A stretch of DNA of 64,000 bases from Clostridia bacterium (GCA_017436905.1 JAFSCF010000011.1:1-64000); one strand, 5' to 3'. Shown: positions 7,855 through 17,530, numbered from the stretch's first letter. Made by a program: numbers and translations. The notes: generated by a model not told the origin, from the letters alone.

Positions 7855-8616
7855 ATGTATTTTGATTCGCACGCACACTATGATGACCGCCGTTTTGACG
7901 ATGACCGTCACGAGGCGCTTTTATCTCTTGCCGAAAACGGCATTTCCAATATAACCAATATCGGCTCGGACATAAAAACGAGCAAAAAGTCGGTTGCACT
8001 TGCCGAAAAGTACGATTTTATCTATGCCGCAGTGGGTGTTCACCCGCACGAGGTTAAAGATATGCAAGACGCAGACCTTTTAGAAATTGCAAACCTTTCC
8101 AAACACAAAAAGGTTGTGGCAATCGGTGAAATCGGTCTTGACTATTACTACGACCACTCCCCAAGAGAGGCACAGCGTTACTGGTTTAAAAAGCAGATGA
8201 AACTGGCTTATGATTTAAAGTTGCCCGTTGTTATCCATAGCCGTGATGCAACTGAAGATACAATCAAAATCTGTAAAGAGAGTAAAATCCACGGCGGAAT
8301 TATCCATTGTTTTTCGGGCAGTGTGGAAACGGCTGAGATTTATCTTGACTTGGGCTACCACATATCGTTTGCAGGTCCTGTAACATTTAAAAATTCAAAG
8401 TCACTTCCCGAGGTTGCCAAAATCGTTCCTGAGGATAGGCTGCTTATCGAAACAGACTGCCCCTATATGGCCCCCGAGCCGCATAGAGGAAAGCGCAATT
8501 GCTCGGTATACGTTAAATACGTGGCAGAAAAAATTGCCGACCTGCGTGGAGTGAGCGCTGAACATATAGCGAAGATAACAAGCGATAACGCAAAAAAATT
8601 GTTCAATATTAAATAA
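7855..8616 (+). CDS. tatD: TatD-family metal-dependent deoxyribonuclease
   Basis: The 253-residue TIM-barrel hydrolase has the metal motif DSHAHYDD at the N-terminus, GEIGLDYYYDHSPREAQ near residue 90, HSRDA near 128, HCFSGS near 148 and the late Asp in IETDCPYMAPEP near 200. It belongs to the YabD/TatD group, 3'-exonucleases or D-aminoacyl-tRNA deacylase-like enzymes. The start is ATG 7855 with AAGGAG 8 bases upstream. ICDH follows after 25 bases and may be co-transcribed. Confidence 0.93.
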   Translation: MYFDSHAHYDDRRFDDDRHEALLSLAENGISNITNIGSDIKTSKKSVALAEKYDFIYAAVGVHPHEVKDMQDADLLEIANLSKHKKVVAIGEIGLDYYYDHSPREAQRYWFKKQMKLAYDLKLPVVIHSRDATEDTIKICKESKIHGGIIHCFSGSVETAEIYLDLGYHISFAGPVTFKNSKSLPEVAKIVPEDRLLIETDCPYMAPEPHRGKRNCSVYVKYVAEKIADLRGVSAEHIAKITSDNAKKLFNIK

Positions 8617-8641
8617 TTTTAGATAAAGGAGTAATGCACCA

Positions 8642-9811
8642 ATGAACAGAGAAGTAATTATCAAAAACGCAACAGAAAAGTTTGCTGCACTTATTAATGA
8701 GCAACTTGACCGTGTTGACAGAATGAACGAAACAAAAGATTTTATCGATTATTCTAAACTCGATAAACTTATCATCGGTGTGTGCGGTGGCGACGGCATT
8801 GGCCCTGCAATCACACACGAGGCTCACAGAATTTTAGAGTTTTTACTTGCTGACAAAGTTAAAGCCGGCAAAGTAGAATTTAAAGTTATCGACGGTCTTA
8901 CAATCGAAAACCGTGTTGCTGCTAACAAGGCTATTCCAGACGACGTTCTGGCAGAACTTAAAGCATGTCACGTTATCTTAAAAGGCCCTACAACTACACC
9001 TCGTGCGGGCGATCCATGGCCAAACATCGAAAGCGCCAACGTTGCTATGAGAAAAGAACTTGACCTTTTTGCAAACGTTCGTCCCGTTAAAGTTCCCGAA
9101 CAGGGCATCGACTGGACTTTCTACCGTGAAAATACCGAGGGCTCTTACGCTATCGGCAGCAAGGGTATTCACGTAAATGACGACCTTGCTATGGACTTTT
9201 GCGTTACCACAACAGAGGGCACAGAAAGAATTGCCCGTGCAGCGTTTGAGTATGCTAAAAAAGCAGGTAAAACAAAGGTTACTGCAGTAACGAAGGCGAA
9301 CGTAGTTAAAACAACCGACGGTAAGTTCCTCGGTATCTGCAAAGATATTGCGAAAGAATATCCCGAAATTGAATTTGACGACTGGTACATAGATATTATG
9401 ACAGCAAAACTCGTTGACGAAAAAAGACGTACACAGTTCCAGGTGCTTGTTCTGCCAAACCTCTACGGCGACATCTTAACTGACGAGGCTGCAGAGTTCC
9501 AGGGCGGTGTAGGTACTGCAGGCAGCGCAAACATAGGTAAGAGATACGCTATGTTTGAGGCTATCCACGGCAGCGCACCCAGAATGGTTGCCGAGGGCAG
9601 AGATAAATATGCAGACCCTTGCTCAATTATCCGTGCAGACGTTATGTTGCTTGAGCACATTGGCGAGGTAGACGCTGCAAAACGTTTGGAGCGTGCGCTC
9701 GATAAATGTATGTACGAGGAAAAGAAACTCGTTATTACAGGTCGTGATACCGGTGCAACAGGCGCAGAATTTGCTGACTACATTATGGACACAATCAAGG
9801 CGGATATGTAA
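8642..9811 (+). CDS. icd: Isocitrate dehydrogenase (isocitrate/isopropylmalate dehydrogenase family)
   Basis: The enzyme oxidatively decarboxylates isocitrate to 2-oxoglutarate. Family landmarks are GGDGIGPA near residue 43, FYRENTEGSYA near 160, the metal-binding region NLYGDILTDEAAEFQGG near 278, and AIHGSAPR near 309. At 389 residues it matches the clostridial form more than isopropylmalate dehydrogenase, and no leu genes are nearby while aconitase is. Cofactor preference (NAD or NADP) cannot be read safely. The ribosome site AAAGGAG lies 13 bases before the ATG. rex follows directly. Confidence 0.85.
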   Translation: MNREVIIKNATEKFAALINEQLDRVDRMNETKDFIDYSKLDKLIIGVCGGDGIGPAITHEAHRILEFLLADKVKAGKVEFKVIDGLTIENRVAANKAIPDDVLAELKACHVILKGPTTTPRAGDPWPNIESANVAMRKELDLFANVRPVKVPEQGIDWTFYRENTEGSYAIGSKGIHVNDDLAMDFCVTTTEGTERIARAAFEYAKKAGKTKVTAVTKANVVKTTDGKFLGICKDIAKEYPEIEFDDWYIDIMTAKLVDEKRRTQFQVLVLPNLYGDILTDEAAEFQGGVGTAGSANIGKRYAMFEAIHGSAPRMVAEGRDKYADPCSIIRADVMLLEHIGEVDAAKRLERALDKCMYEEKKLVITGRDTGATGAEFADYIMDTIKADM

Positions 9812-9845
9812 TTTGAAAAATATATAGATTAAGGTGGATAAAAGA

Positions 9846-10478
9846 GTGAAAGAGAAAAGTGTTTCACCTGTGGTTATCAAACGTTTGCCAAGATATTACA
9901 GGTATCTCGGCGAACTTTTAGGAAGAGGCGTTGCACGTATATCGTCTAAAGATTTAAGCACGCTTATGGGCGTTACTGCATCGCAGATACGTCAGGATTT
10001 AAACTGTTTTGGCGGGTTTGGTCAGCAGGGGTATGGCTACAATGTTGCAGAACTGCATAAGCAGATTGCAAATATCCTTGGTCTTGACAGAGGTTATAAA
10101 ACTATTATCGTAGGTGCAGGTAACCTCGGTAAAGCTCTTGCAAAGCATAGCAACTTCCGTAAAAGAGGGTTTAACCTTGTTGGGATTTTCGATGCCGATG
10201 AAAACCTCGTCGGCAAAGAGATAAACGGTGTTGAAGTACAGAGTTCTGCCGCAATGGACGATTTTATTAAAGAGAATAAGCCCGACATTGCTATCCTTGC
10301 ACTGCCAAAGAGTGCAGTTGAGGCAGAGGCTAACAGGCTCGTTTCCCTCGGGGTTAAGGGAATATGGAATTTCTCTTACGGCGAACTGCATCTGCCTGAT
10401 GGCGTAGCGGTAGAGAATGTTCATTTAAGCGATTCGCTTATGACGCTTTCGTATAAACTTACAGAAATAGAAGAATAA
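9846..10478 (+). CDS. rex: Redox-sensing transcriptional repressor Rex
   Basis: Rex binds DNA when the NADH/NAD ratio is low and represses fermentation and respiration genes. The winged-helix part covers residues 1-80 (RLPRYYRYLGEL, ASQIRQDLNCFGGFGQQGYGY). The Rossmann NADH domain starts at VGAGNLGKAL near residue 88. The C-terminal swapped helix is at the end. I place the start at GTG 9846 because GGTGG lies 8 bases upstream; GTG 9834 overlaps that site. The 210 residues are normal. A likely operator is at 53376-53393 before pckG. Confidence 0.95.
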   Translation: MKEKSVSPVVIKRLPRYYRYLGELLGRGVARISSKDLSTLMGVTASQIRQDLNCFGGFGQQGYGYNVAELHKQIANILGLDRGYKTIIVGAGNLGKALAKHSNFRKRGFNLVGIFDADENLVGKEINGVEVQSSAAMDDFIKENKPDIAILALPKSAVEAEANRLVSLGVKGIWNFSYGELHLPDGVAVENVHLSDSLMTLSYKLTEIEE

Positions 10479-10482
10479 TTTA

Positions 10483-10583
10483 TATGTACTTTTGTGACCA
10501 AAAGTACCAAAAGTCCCGGGGGTTCGGATTCCCCCGGACCCCTAAAACCGCTTAGGGGATTCTCCCCTAAGAACCCCGTTTAA
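10483..10583 (-). repeat. Interspersed repeat, partial copy (hairpin module only)
   Basis: In reverse orientation this has only the GTAC hairpin, the GTCCGGGGG-type hairpin and the CTTAGGGG/CCCCTAAG hairpin. The GTCGAC core is absent. It directly follows rex. Confidence 0.8.
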
Positions 10584-10594
10584 TAGTGCATACT

Positions 10595-10655
10595 AAAAAA
10601 GAGCAGCGTTTTATTCGCCTAAATATAGTCAAGCGAATAAAATGCTGCTCTTTTT
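10595..10655. terminator. Bidirectional terminator between rex and ybaB
   Basis: A stem of about 23 bp (GAGCAGCGTTTTATTCGC with GCGAATAAAATGCTGCTC) is flanked by A6 on the left and T5 on the right, so it can end transcription from both sides. Confidence 0.88.
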
Positions 10656-10669
10656 GTAATTGAATAAAA

Positions 10670-11023
10670 TTAAAACAATCCCGGAATATTCATGCCGCCG
10701 GTAAGTTTGCCAAGGCGTTCCGAACTTGCGCCGTCAACTTTTTTCATAGCGTCATTAACTGCCACTAAAATAAGGTCTTCAAGCATTTCCACATCATCTG
10801 CGTCAACAACTTCGGGATTGATTTTGATTGCAGTAACTTCTTTTTTTCCCGAAACTTTAACAGTTACAGCACCGCCGCCTGAAGTCGCTTCGAACTCTGC
10901 AACCTCCATCTCTTCCTGCATTTTAAGCATATCCTGCTGCATTTTCTGTGCCTGTTTAATCATATTGTTCATGTTGCCCATACCGCCCATGCCGCCCATG
11001 GGTGGCATTCTGTGTTTTGCCAT
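10670..11023 (-). CDS. ebfC: YbaB/EbfC nucleoid-associated protein
   Basis: This 117-residue protein has the YbaB core: an alpha-helical [20 protein letters not shown] segment, the glycine-rich [11 protein letters not shown] strand and a C-terminal helix. The N-terminal Met/Gly-rich stretch (residues 5-20) is common in Firmicutes homologues. YbaB proteins bind DNA as tweezer-like dimers. The gene is usually next to dnaX and recR; here it lies behind yycI, which is unusual. A ribosome site AAAGGAG precedes the start. Confidence 0.93.
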   Translation of the reverse strand: MAKHRMPPMGGMGGMGNMNNMIKQAQKMQQDMLKMQEEMEVAEFEATSGGGAVTVKVSGKKEVTAIKINPEVVDADDVEMLEDLILVAVNDAMKKVDGASSERLGKLTGGMNIPGLF

Positions 11024-11046
11024 AATGTATATCTCCTTTAACTATA

Positions 11047-11766
11047 TTATTTATTTTTTAAATACGAGCCGCTTACGGCGTCGTATAAAAATGCTGTTCC
11101 GTTTGCCGTGGTTATGCAGTAGCATGGTACTGCCGGCATTGATTTATGGTCAAGCCCGCTGTCGTACTGCGGAACGCAGTAGCCGACGTCTATGCCTGTT
11201 ATTTCGTTATGCACAGACGGATTACGGTCTGCATTGTTTATAAAATCAATCAAAATCCCTGTTACATACACAATTCCGCCGTCGGAGTATCCGTCAGACT
11301 TTGGCTTTGTCTGCTGCTTATACCACACGCCGTCCAGCGCAATGTTGTTGCCGTTTATTTTTGCGTTTATGCCGCTGTCAAATATAAAATACCCGTTTGT
11401 TTTTTGCATAACAGAATAGGTGACGTCGTCTTTCTTAATAATTTCATAGTCTTTCACGCCGAGCACTTTAAGTGCTTTTTTAAGTTCAGATTCAGTATTG
11501 CCGGCATCTAAAGTTTTAGGCGACTGGTATGAACTATCCACGTTTATCGCAACCACGTCGAATGTGCCGGGGTTGGATATTGACGAGGGGACGATATCTT
11601 CGTTTATTGATATATTGTTCGCATTTAATATGCTCACGGTGTCTTTAACTACAGATTTGTTTACAGAGGCGCTGTCTTTAAACGAGGTGAGCATAAAGCA
11701 TACGAGGAATATGTTGATGCCTATAAATAAGACAATAAGAAAATTTTTAACTCTTTCCCAGTTCAT
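11047..11766 (-). CDS. yycI: YycI-like regulator of the WalRK system
   Basis: A short cytoplasmic head (MNWERVKN) is followed by one membrane helix (about residues 9-30) and an extracellular beta-rich domain with a GYCVPQYD...PCYCITTANGTAFLYDA end. The layout and 239-residue length match YycI (PF09648 type), a membrane partner that tunes the WalK kinase. It follows the YycH-like gene by 16 bases, as in Bacillus. Sequence divergence is high, so the call rests on topology and context as well as motifs. Confidence 0.8.
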   Translation of the reverse strand: MNWERVKNFLIVLFIGINIFLVCFMLTSFKDSASVNKSVVKDTVSILNANNISINEDIVPSSISNPGTFDVVAINVDSSYQSPKTLDAGNTESELKKALKVLGVKDYEIIKKDDVTYSVMQKTNGYFIFDSGINAKINGNNIALDGVWYKQQTKPKSDGYSDGGIVYVTGILIDFINNADRNPSVHNEITGIDVGYCVPQYDSGLDHKSMPAVPCYCITTANGTAFLYDAVSGSYLKNK

Positions 11767-11782
11767 AAGCCAAGCCCCTTCC

Positions 11783-13201
11783 TTAGTTTATAATAACAGT
11801 TCTGCCGTCGGCAGTACGAGCCGCCCATGCGGATTTTCTGTAAGATGTTCCGTCAGCAATATATACGGGGTAGAGGTTACGGATAACCTGCCCCTCCATA
11901 TTTGAGCCTGCCATAAGTTTGTCGAGCGCTTCTATAGCCGATGTGCCGTTGGTTGCCATATCGATAGATTCAAAATACGCAAGCACTTGACGATACAAAA
12001 CTATCTTGCCGCCGACAACCTCTATCTCAACACCGTGGTTCATCGACTGGTGCGATGTAGACTGCGGCAGGTCAATGCTTACCTGTGCGCCGTCTGCAAA
12101 GTAGTCCATAGTAAGGCGGAACGAGTTGGTTTTTGTGTCAATAACATCCGACGAGATGTTAATGTTAAGTGCCTCGGACGGCAACACCTCGCCCCACATA
12201 CGGTTTACAAAGTCAACACAGCCGAGCAAGCCCTCGTAAAAGTCGTTACCACTGCCAAGGTCTATACCCTTGCTTGCATCTACGGCTTTGTATTCCACAA
12301 GGCCGTTGGGGTGGAGTTTAAGCGTAGAATAGTTTTCCACAAAAACTATAGAATTATCACGCTCGGTATATTTGCGTGCGCCGGAAACGTTGTAGCCGAA
12401 CTGCGTAAGCAGGCTGTCTACCACATCTGCATTAAATTCGTGGTGGTATAAAGGGTTAAATTCTTCAAGCATATGGCTTAACCGCTGATTAAGCAGAATA
12501 AGTACGTTTGACTCTATCAGTACTTTTTGCTGTGCGCCTGCGCTTGTATCTGCCTTGTCAAAGTTAAGTTCGGATGAATACGAGAAATCGCCTATGGAGT
12601 CAAGTGCATATGTGTTTATCATATCTGCAAGGCGTTGTCTTTCCCACGTGACAGAGGTTTTAAAAATCTCTGCTGTGTCGTACCTGCGTATATATACATC
12701 TGCACCTGTTGCGGCAAAGTTTGATGATGATATAATAAATTCTTTTACGGGTATTGAGTTGTCGTCAGTTTTGTACGAGCCTAAAATATTTAAAAACAGT
12801 TTAGAGTCATACGCAACGGGATACGTTACGTGTATTGATTGCGTTTTTAAAGCCTGCGACCAGTCCTGCTCGCCGATTGCGGTTTTGTCGTTGCTTTCAA
12901 GTGCGAGACGCAAAAGTTCTTTAACGTCAGGCACCATCGCTTTAAAAGAGTCGCTGTCGGCAGCATACACGCTTCTTTTTTCTGTGTTGGTAACAACAAG
13001 CGTTTGCGGAAAAGATATTGTTTCCTTTGTAAGTGACGATACAAAGTCGTCATCACCAAACGAAAAATTATCCGTAATTACAGCAAAAAAATTATAGCCT
13101 TCCGGCCATAATTTTTCGTTAAACCATATTTTGCCCGTAAGAACCACGCTGCTGATAATAAGCGCAATCAGCACATAAGTCTTAAGGTTCTGTTTTTTCA
13201 T
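11783..13201 (-). CDS. yycH: YycH-like regulator of the WalRK system
   Basis: The 472-residue protein has one N-terminal membrane helix (about residues 9-28) and a large extracellular part with LWPEGYNFFAV after the helix. Its size and its place directly before yycI match YycH (PF07435 type), which with YycI holds WalK in check. I chose ATG 13201 (GGGTG 5 bases upstream); ATG 13216 overlaps the preceding stop codon as TAATG but has no ribosome site. Confidence 0.8.
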   Translation of the reverse strand: MKKQNLKTYVLIALIISSVVLTGKIWFNEKLWPEGYNFFAVITDNFSFGDDDFVSSLTKETISFPQTLVVTNTEKRSVYAADSDSFKAMVPDVKELLRLALESNDKTAIGEQDWSQALKTQSIHVTYPVAYDSKLFLNILGSYKTDDNSIPVKEFIISSSNFAATGADVYIRRYDTAEIFKTSVTWERQRLADMINTYALDSIGDFSYSSELNFDKADTSAGAQQKVLIESNVLILLNQRLSHMLEEFNPLYHHEFNADVVDSLLTQFGYNVSGARKYTERDNSIVFVENYSTLKLHPNGLVEYKAVDASKGIDLGSGNDFYEGLLGCVDFVNRMWGEVLPSEALNINISSDVIDTKTNSFRLTMDYFADGAQVSIDLPQSTSHQSMNHGVEIEVVGGKIVLYRQVLAYFESIDMATNGTSAIEALDKLMAGSNMEGQVIRNLYPVYIADGTSYRKSAWAARTADGRTVIIN

Positions 13202-13215
13202 ATGCACACCCAACA

Positions 13216-13686
13216 TTAAAACATATTGGCAAAATCAATAGTGAAAGATTTGATTTTGTCGATAAAGCCTTCGCTTAAAAGGTTGATGTCCAATTTTATT
13301 GACTGGTCGTCAAAACCGTTTGTAGCGTAAACCATAAGGTTGTTCATACCCTCTTTAAGGGTTATCTGCTGAGCATAAAGACCGCTTGCGCCCACTACAG
13401 TTTCAAGCGGTGCGCCGCCAACGTAAATCTTTTCGTAAAGATTAGTCTCGGGATTAAGATTGTAAAGAGTAATCATAGCACCCTCAACCGCCACAGCCGA
13501 AATAACAAATGTTTTCGAAGATGTGGTTGAAGAAACAGATTCCGGATTTTTGATAGTGATAAGCCATGAGCAAGTTCCTGCGTAGTCGTTGGTAACAGTT
13601 TCGCTGGAAGCAGATGCTGCAAGCGGGCAAAGGCAGGTTAAGGCAACCAATGCCAATGCGATAAATGTGGTTAAAATTCTTTTCAT
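13216..13686 (-). CDS. Small secreted protein of unknown function
   Basis: The 156-residue product has a clear signal peptide (MKRILTTFIALALVALTCLCPLAAS, cut near residue 25), followed by a beta-rich domain with ITLYNLNP and GMNNLMVYATNG segments that resembles an immunoglobulin-like extracellular fold. The start ATG 13686 has GGAG 8 bases upstream; a longer frame to 13746 lacks a site. It is the first gene of the yycH-yycI group and overlaps yycH's possible start by one base. I do not recognise the family. Confidence 0.75.
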   Translation of the reverse strand: MKRILTTFIALALVALTCLCPLAASASSETVTNDYAGTCSWLITIKNPESVSSTTSSKTFVISAVAVEGAMITLYNLNPETNLYEKIYVGGAPLETVVGASGLYAQQITLKEGMNNLMVYATNGFDDQSIKLDINLLSEGFIDKIKSFTIDFANMF

Positions 13687-13794
13687 AGTTATATCTCCAT
13701 GTAATAAATAGGGGCACTTATAGATTTTACAATACCATTTTATCATACAATTATTACAACCATATTACAAACACTTTAAAATAATATAACATTT

Positions 13795-14252
13795 ATATGT
13801 ACTTTTGTGACCAAAAGTACCAAAAGTCCTGGGGGTTCGGATTCCCCTAAGAACCCCTTAAAACCATTATGGCTACGAAGCCGCTGTGATTTATGGTTTT
13901 AAAGGTCGACCTATGGAAGAATTGGCAAACAAATTAATGTGAAATTGCTTTTTGGCTTCCAAAACCGATGCGATTAATTCCCTATAACAAATAAAGCATC
14001 GGTTTAGCACGCATAAAATAAGTTTTTATTGCGTGCGGTGGGCAAAGTCAAAAAACAATGAACATAATAATTTGTCCAATTCTGGAATTAGTCGACAAGG
14101 GGGTTGCCAAGGGGGAACACCCCCCTTGGAGAATCTTTTATTAAAAAACATTTTATATGTACTTTTGTGACCAAAAGTACCAAAAGTCCCGGGGGTTCGG
14201 ATTCCCCCAGACCCCTAAAACCGCTTAGGGGATTCCCCCTAAGAACCCCGTG
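13795..14252 (-). repeat. Interspersed structured repeat, copy C
   Basis: This copy is in reverse orientation with the core at 13905-14096 (GTCGAC at both ends) and sequence close to copy A. A second GTAC-hairpin module sits outside the core at 13795-13860, so the hairpin module occurs on both sides. It separates the WalRK-isomerase genes from the yycHI group and fills the whole intergenic stretch. Confidence 0.85.
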
Positions 14253-14260
14253 CGTAATAT

Positions 14261-15061
14261 TTATCTTACCATTCCCCTCAATTTCGCTATTCTCTCATAT
14301 GCCAAATCTGCAAATTTTTCAAATCCCATCTGCTGGTAGTTCGGTGCGTTTGCAACGGACACTTCCAACGTAAGCGGTCCGTCATACGGGCTGTTTTTAA
14401 TTTTTTCGGCGTACCATGTCCAGTCGAGCGTGCCGTCAAACGGCAGCCAGTGTTTATCGTCTTGCGAGTTCATATGCCCGCACTGCGTCATACCAAAGTT
14501 ATCGTGAATATGCACTGCGGCAAGCCTATCACCGTACAATTCCATAAAATCTATGTCAGGCGCATACGCTCTGTTATGACCTATATCCCAGCAAAATCCG
14601 TGGTAGTCGCCCATATTTTTAATAACGACATCAAGGTGCGGATAAGGCTCTACATTTTCAAAAGCCAGCCTTACGCCTTTGGTCTCGGCATATTCGCAAA
14701 GATGCATATGCCTTGCAATGCCGATATCCGATACGGGCGGCGGATTTTTTAAAAATGTTGCGTGCAGAACGAGCGTGGGCACGCCTGCACTATGGCAGAA
14801 GTCAACTCGTTCTTTTTGAATTTTAATATACTCATCGCCGTCGGCAGCGTCTTCCCACACGGAATTTACTGTTGAAATCGGCGCATGGATATTGGCAATT
14901 TCAAGACCTGCACTTACTGCAGCGTCAGCCATTTTGGCAATATCATCGCCAACGAAGAAATTAAGCATCACGCAATCAAAACCTATCTGTTTTAAATACG
15001 GGAACTGGTCAATTTCTTCAACGTCCATTCTGTATATTGTGTTTGTGCCAATTTTGCGCAT
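14261..15061 (-). CDS. Sugar phosphate isomerase/epimerase (AP-endonuclease-2 TIM barrel)
   Basis: The 266-residue protein has the xylose-isomerase-like barrel signature: IANIHAPIS near residue 60, LAFENVEPYPH near 145 with the metal Glu, GFCWDIGHNRAY near 165 with the metal Asp and His, VHIHDN near 193, and a final LTLEVS. These are the usual divalent-metal ligands of the family. The substrate cannot be predicted. It lies 4 bases behind walK, an unusual partner in that operon, and ends next to a repeat copy. Confidence 0.83.
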   Translation of the reverse strand: MRKIGTNTIYRMDVEEIDQFPYLKQIGFDCVMLNFFVGDDIAKMADAAVSAGLEIANIHAPISTVNSVWEDAADGDEYIKIQKERVDFCHSAGVPTLVLHATFLKNPPPVSDIGIARHMHLCEYAETKGVRLAFENVEPYPHLDVVIKNMGDYHGFCWDIGHNRAYAPDIDFMELYGDRLAAVHIHDNFGMTQCGHMNSQDDKHWLPFDGTLDWTWYAEKIKNSPYDGPLTLEVSVANAPNYQQMGFEKFADLAYERIAKLRGMVR

Positions 15062-15065
15062 TATA

Positions 15066-16832
15066 TCATTCCTCTGTTTTGGGTATGGGCAGTTTTATTA
15101 CTACCTCTGTTCCTTTTGTGAATACGCTGTGTATTTCAATCGTGCCGTCGTGAGCCTCTACAATTTCTTTGGCAATCGCAAGCCCCAAACCTGTGCCGCC
15201 CTGCGCACGTGCACGGGCTTTGTCAACACGGTAAAACCTTTCAAATATGTGTGAAAGGTCTTTGCGTGGAATACCTATACCCGTATCTTTTACTTTAATA
15301 TATGCCGTGTCGTACACGCACATACTGGTAACGAAAATTTCGCCGCCTTCGGGCGTGTATTTTATAGCATTTGATATGATATTTATAATTACCTGTTCAA
15401 TTCTGTCTTTATCGCCAACGAACGACGATATTGAGTTGGTTGGCTCGTAGGTGAGTGTCTGATTTTTGTTATTTGCCGAGATTTTCATTTTTGTGATTAC
15501 ATCGGCTAAAAGATTTGAAAGATTAAACCGTTCTTTGCGGAGTTGGTTTTTGCCATAGTCGAGTTTTGAAAGTATTAAAAGGTCACGTACAAGACGTGTC
15601 ATACGGTCGGTTTCGCCTTCTATGACGGTTAAAAAACTTTCAAACTGGTCTTTGTCAAAATCGTCGTCCAAAAAGTCTTTAAGCGTTTCTGCATAACTTT
15701 TAACGGTTGTAAGCGGAGTGCGGAGTTCGTGCGACACGTTTGCCACAAACTCACGGCGGGAAAGGTCAAGTTTTTGTTGCTCTGTAATATCCTGTAAAAC
15801 AGATACCACACCGCCAGCCTTTCCGTCTGTATTGAGAGTTGCAAGGTATGCACGTATCTCTTTCCCGTCACGGTTTAAAATCCGCTCTAATGTGCTTCCG
15901 TGCGCAAGGAATGCCACCTGACCGAAACTTATCTCGTCTTTTGCAAATACTGTTTCAAATTTAACCTGCTCGCCTTCGGCAATGCTCAGCATCTTACGTG
16001 CGGCAGGGTTAATGTGGATAAGTTCGCCTGTTTCGTCAAATGCCACCACACCATCGGTCATATAACGGAATATGGTTTCAAGTTTGTCGTTCTCGCCCTG
16101 AATAGCGGTAAGGGTTTGTGCCAATTCGTAACTCATATCGTTGAATGTTTCTGTAAGTTTGCCTAGTTCGTCCTCTGATTTAACGTCAATAGTACTGCCG
16201 AAATCGCCTGATGAAATCTTTTTCGCTTTATGTGTAAGCGATGTTATAGGACTGATAATAGTTTTTGAAAGTATGATTCCGAACAGTACAGATATAACGA
16301 TACCAAGTAAAAGCGACTGGAACATAATGCCGAATATCTGCGACAAAATTGTGTTTGGCTCTTCTTTACTGTCTTTAACGTATATAATGTACTCAACTGT
16401 GCCGTCTGCTCCGTTAATAGGCAGGGCATAGTCCATATATTTAGAGTTTTCCTCGTTGCCCACTCTGCCCGTCATAGCGGCGATTATGTTGGACGAGGTT
16501 TCAAGCGTTTGCGCAAGTTCTGCGTTTGAACCACGCAGCACCTTACCCGTTTTGCCGTCTAACACATAGCAGTTTCTAAACGAGTCTATACCAAGTTGTA
16601 CGGCATATGCGTCAACACTCTCGTAAATATTGTCAAACGTGGCACCTCCTGTGATGTTAAGTTCCAGTTGGTTTTTCATAGCCGAGCCGAGCACGTTTTC
16701 CATCAGCGATATAAAATCCTGCTGATAAAATCCGTTTGTGCCCGTGGTCATCATAGTGCCTATAAATATAATTACCGAAAGCGTAAGCGCTACGAACATT
16801 ATAACTATCTTAAAACTGATACTTTTAAGCAT
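15066..16832 (-). CDS. walK: Sensor histidine kinase, WalK/VicK type
   Basis: WalK senses cell-wall state and phosphorylates WalR. Domain order: membrane helix 8-30, extracellular sensor 31-165, helix about 170-192, HAMP 193-245, PAS about 255-345 (MTDGVVAFDETGELIHINPAA), HisKA with VSHELRTPLTTVKSYAE near 366, then HATPase with N box near 480, DTGIGIP near 515 and GGTGLGLAIAKEIVE near 545. The 588 residues are normal. It begins 2 bases after walR. Essential in Bacillus relatives; that it is essential here is inference. Confidence 0.92.
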   Translation of the reverse strand: MLKSISFKIVIMFVALTLSVIIFIGTMMTTGTNGFYQQDFISLMENVLGSAMKNQLELNITGGATFDNIYESVDAYAVQLGIDSFRNCYVLDGKTGKVLRGSNAELAQTLETSSNIIAAMTGRVGNEENSKYMDYALPINGADGTVEYIIYVKDSKEEPNTILSQIFGIMFQSLLLGIVISVLFGIILSKTIISPITSLTHKAKKISSGDFGSTIDVKSEDELGKLTETFNDMSYELAQTLTAIQGENDKLETIFRYMTDGVVAFDETGELIHINPAARKMLSIAEGEQVKFETVFAKDEISFGQVAFLAHGSTLERILNRDGKEIRAYLATLNTDGKAGGVVSVLQDITEQQKLDLSRREFVANVSHELRTPLTTVKSYAETLKDFLDDDFDKDQFESFLTVIEGETDRMTRLVRDLLILSKLDYGKNQLRKERFNLSNLLADVITKMKISANNKNQTLTYEPTNSISSFVGDKDRIEQVIINIISNAIKYTPEGGEIFVTSMCVYDTAYIKVKDTGIGIPRKDLSHIFERFYRVDKARARAQGGTGLGLAIAKEIVEAHDGTIEIHSVFTKGTEVVIKLPIPKTEE

Positions 16833-16834
16833 AA

Positions 16835-17530
16835 TTAACCACCAAAATAATAACCTACGCCGCGTTTGGTAAGAATATATGTCGGATTGCTCGGGTCGTC
16901 CTCAATCTTTTCACGGAGTCTGCGGATTGTAACGTCAACCGTGCGGTCGTCACCAACATATTCGTAATCCCACACTTTGTTTAAGAGGTGCTCTCTTGAA
17001 AAAATCTTGCCACTTTGTGTAGCGAGGTACTTGAGCAGTTCAAACTCACGATAGGTAAGGTCGATAACCGAACCTCGTTTTTTAACCTCGTAACGTTCTA
17101 CGTTGATTTCAAGTTCTGCAAAGCACAACGGCTCGTTTGAGTCCGCCGCCACAATAGATGACCTGCGAAGATTTGCTTTAACTCTTGCCATAAGTTCACG
17201 CAGGCTGAAAGGTTTTGTAATATAGTCGTCAGCGCCAAGTTCAAGACCGAGCACTTTATCAACCTCTTCAGCACGAGCAGTAAGCATAATTATAGGTGTA
17301 GACATAGTTTCACGCACTTTTTTGCATACGGAAAAGCCGTCCTGCTTAGGCAGCATCACGTCTAAAAGTATAAGGTCCGGCTCGGCAGTTAATGCAAGAT
17401 TAACCGCCTCGTCACCGTCAAAAGCGTTTAAAACTTTGTATCCGTTTTTAACTAAATTCACTTTTAAAATTTCTGCTATTGGTTTTTCGTCTTCAACTAC
17501 TAATATAGTTTTTCTTGCAGTATCCTGCAC
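16835..17530 (-). CDS. walR: OmpR-family response regulator, WalR type
   Basis: The receiver domain occupies residues 1-120 with acidic VVEDEKP at the N-terminus, the phospho-Asp in [13 protein letters not shown] near 54, and a Lys in [13 protein letters not shown]. The winged-helix DNA-binding domain ends with [16 protein letters not shown] and GVGYYF. The start is GTG 17530 with AAAGGAGG at 8-base spacing, giving 231 residues; an upstream ATG at 17551 lies before that site. It leads the operon walR-walK-isomerase. Confidence 0.93.
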   Translation of the reverse strand: MQDTARKTILVVEDEKPIAEILKVNLVKNGYKVLNAFDGDEAVNLALTAEPDLILLDVMLPKQDGFSVCKKVRETMSTPIIMLTARAEEVDKVLGLELGADDYITKPFSLRELMARVKANLRRSSIVAADSNEPLCFAELEINVERYEVKKRGSVIDLTYREFELLKYLATQSGKIFSREHLLNKVWDYEYVGDDRTVDVTIRRLREKIEDDPSNPTYILTKRGVGYYFGG

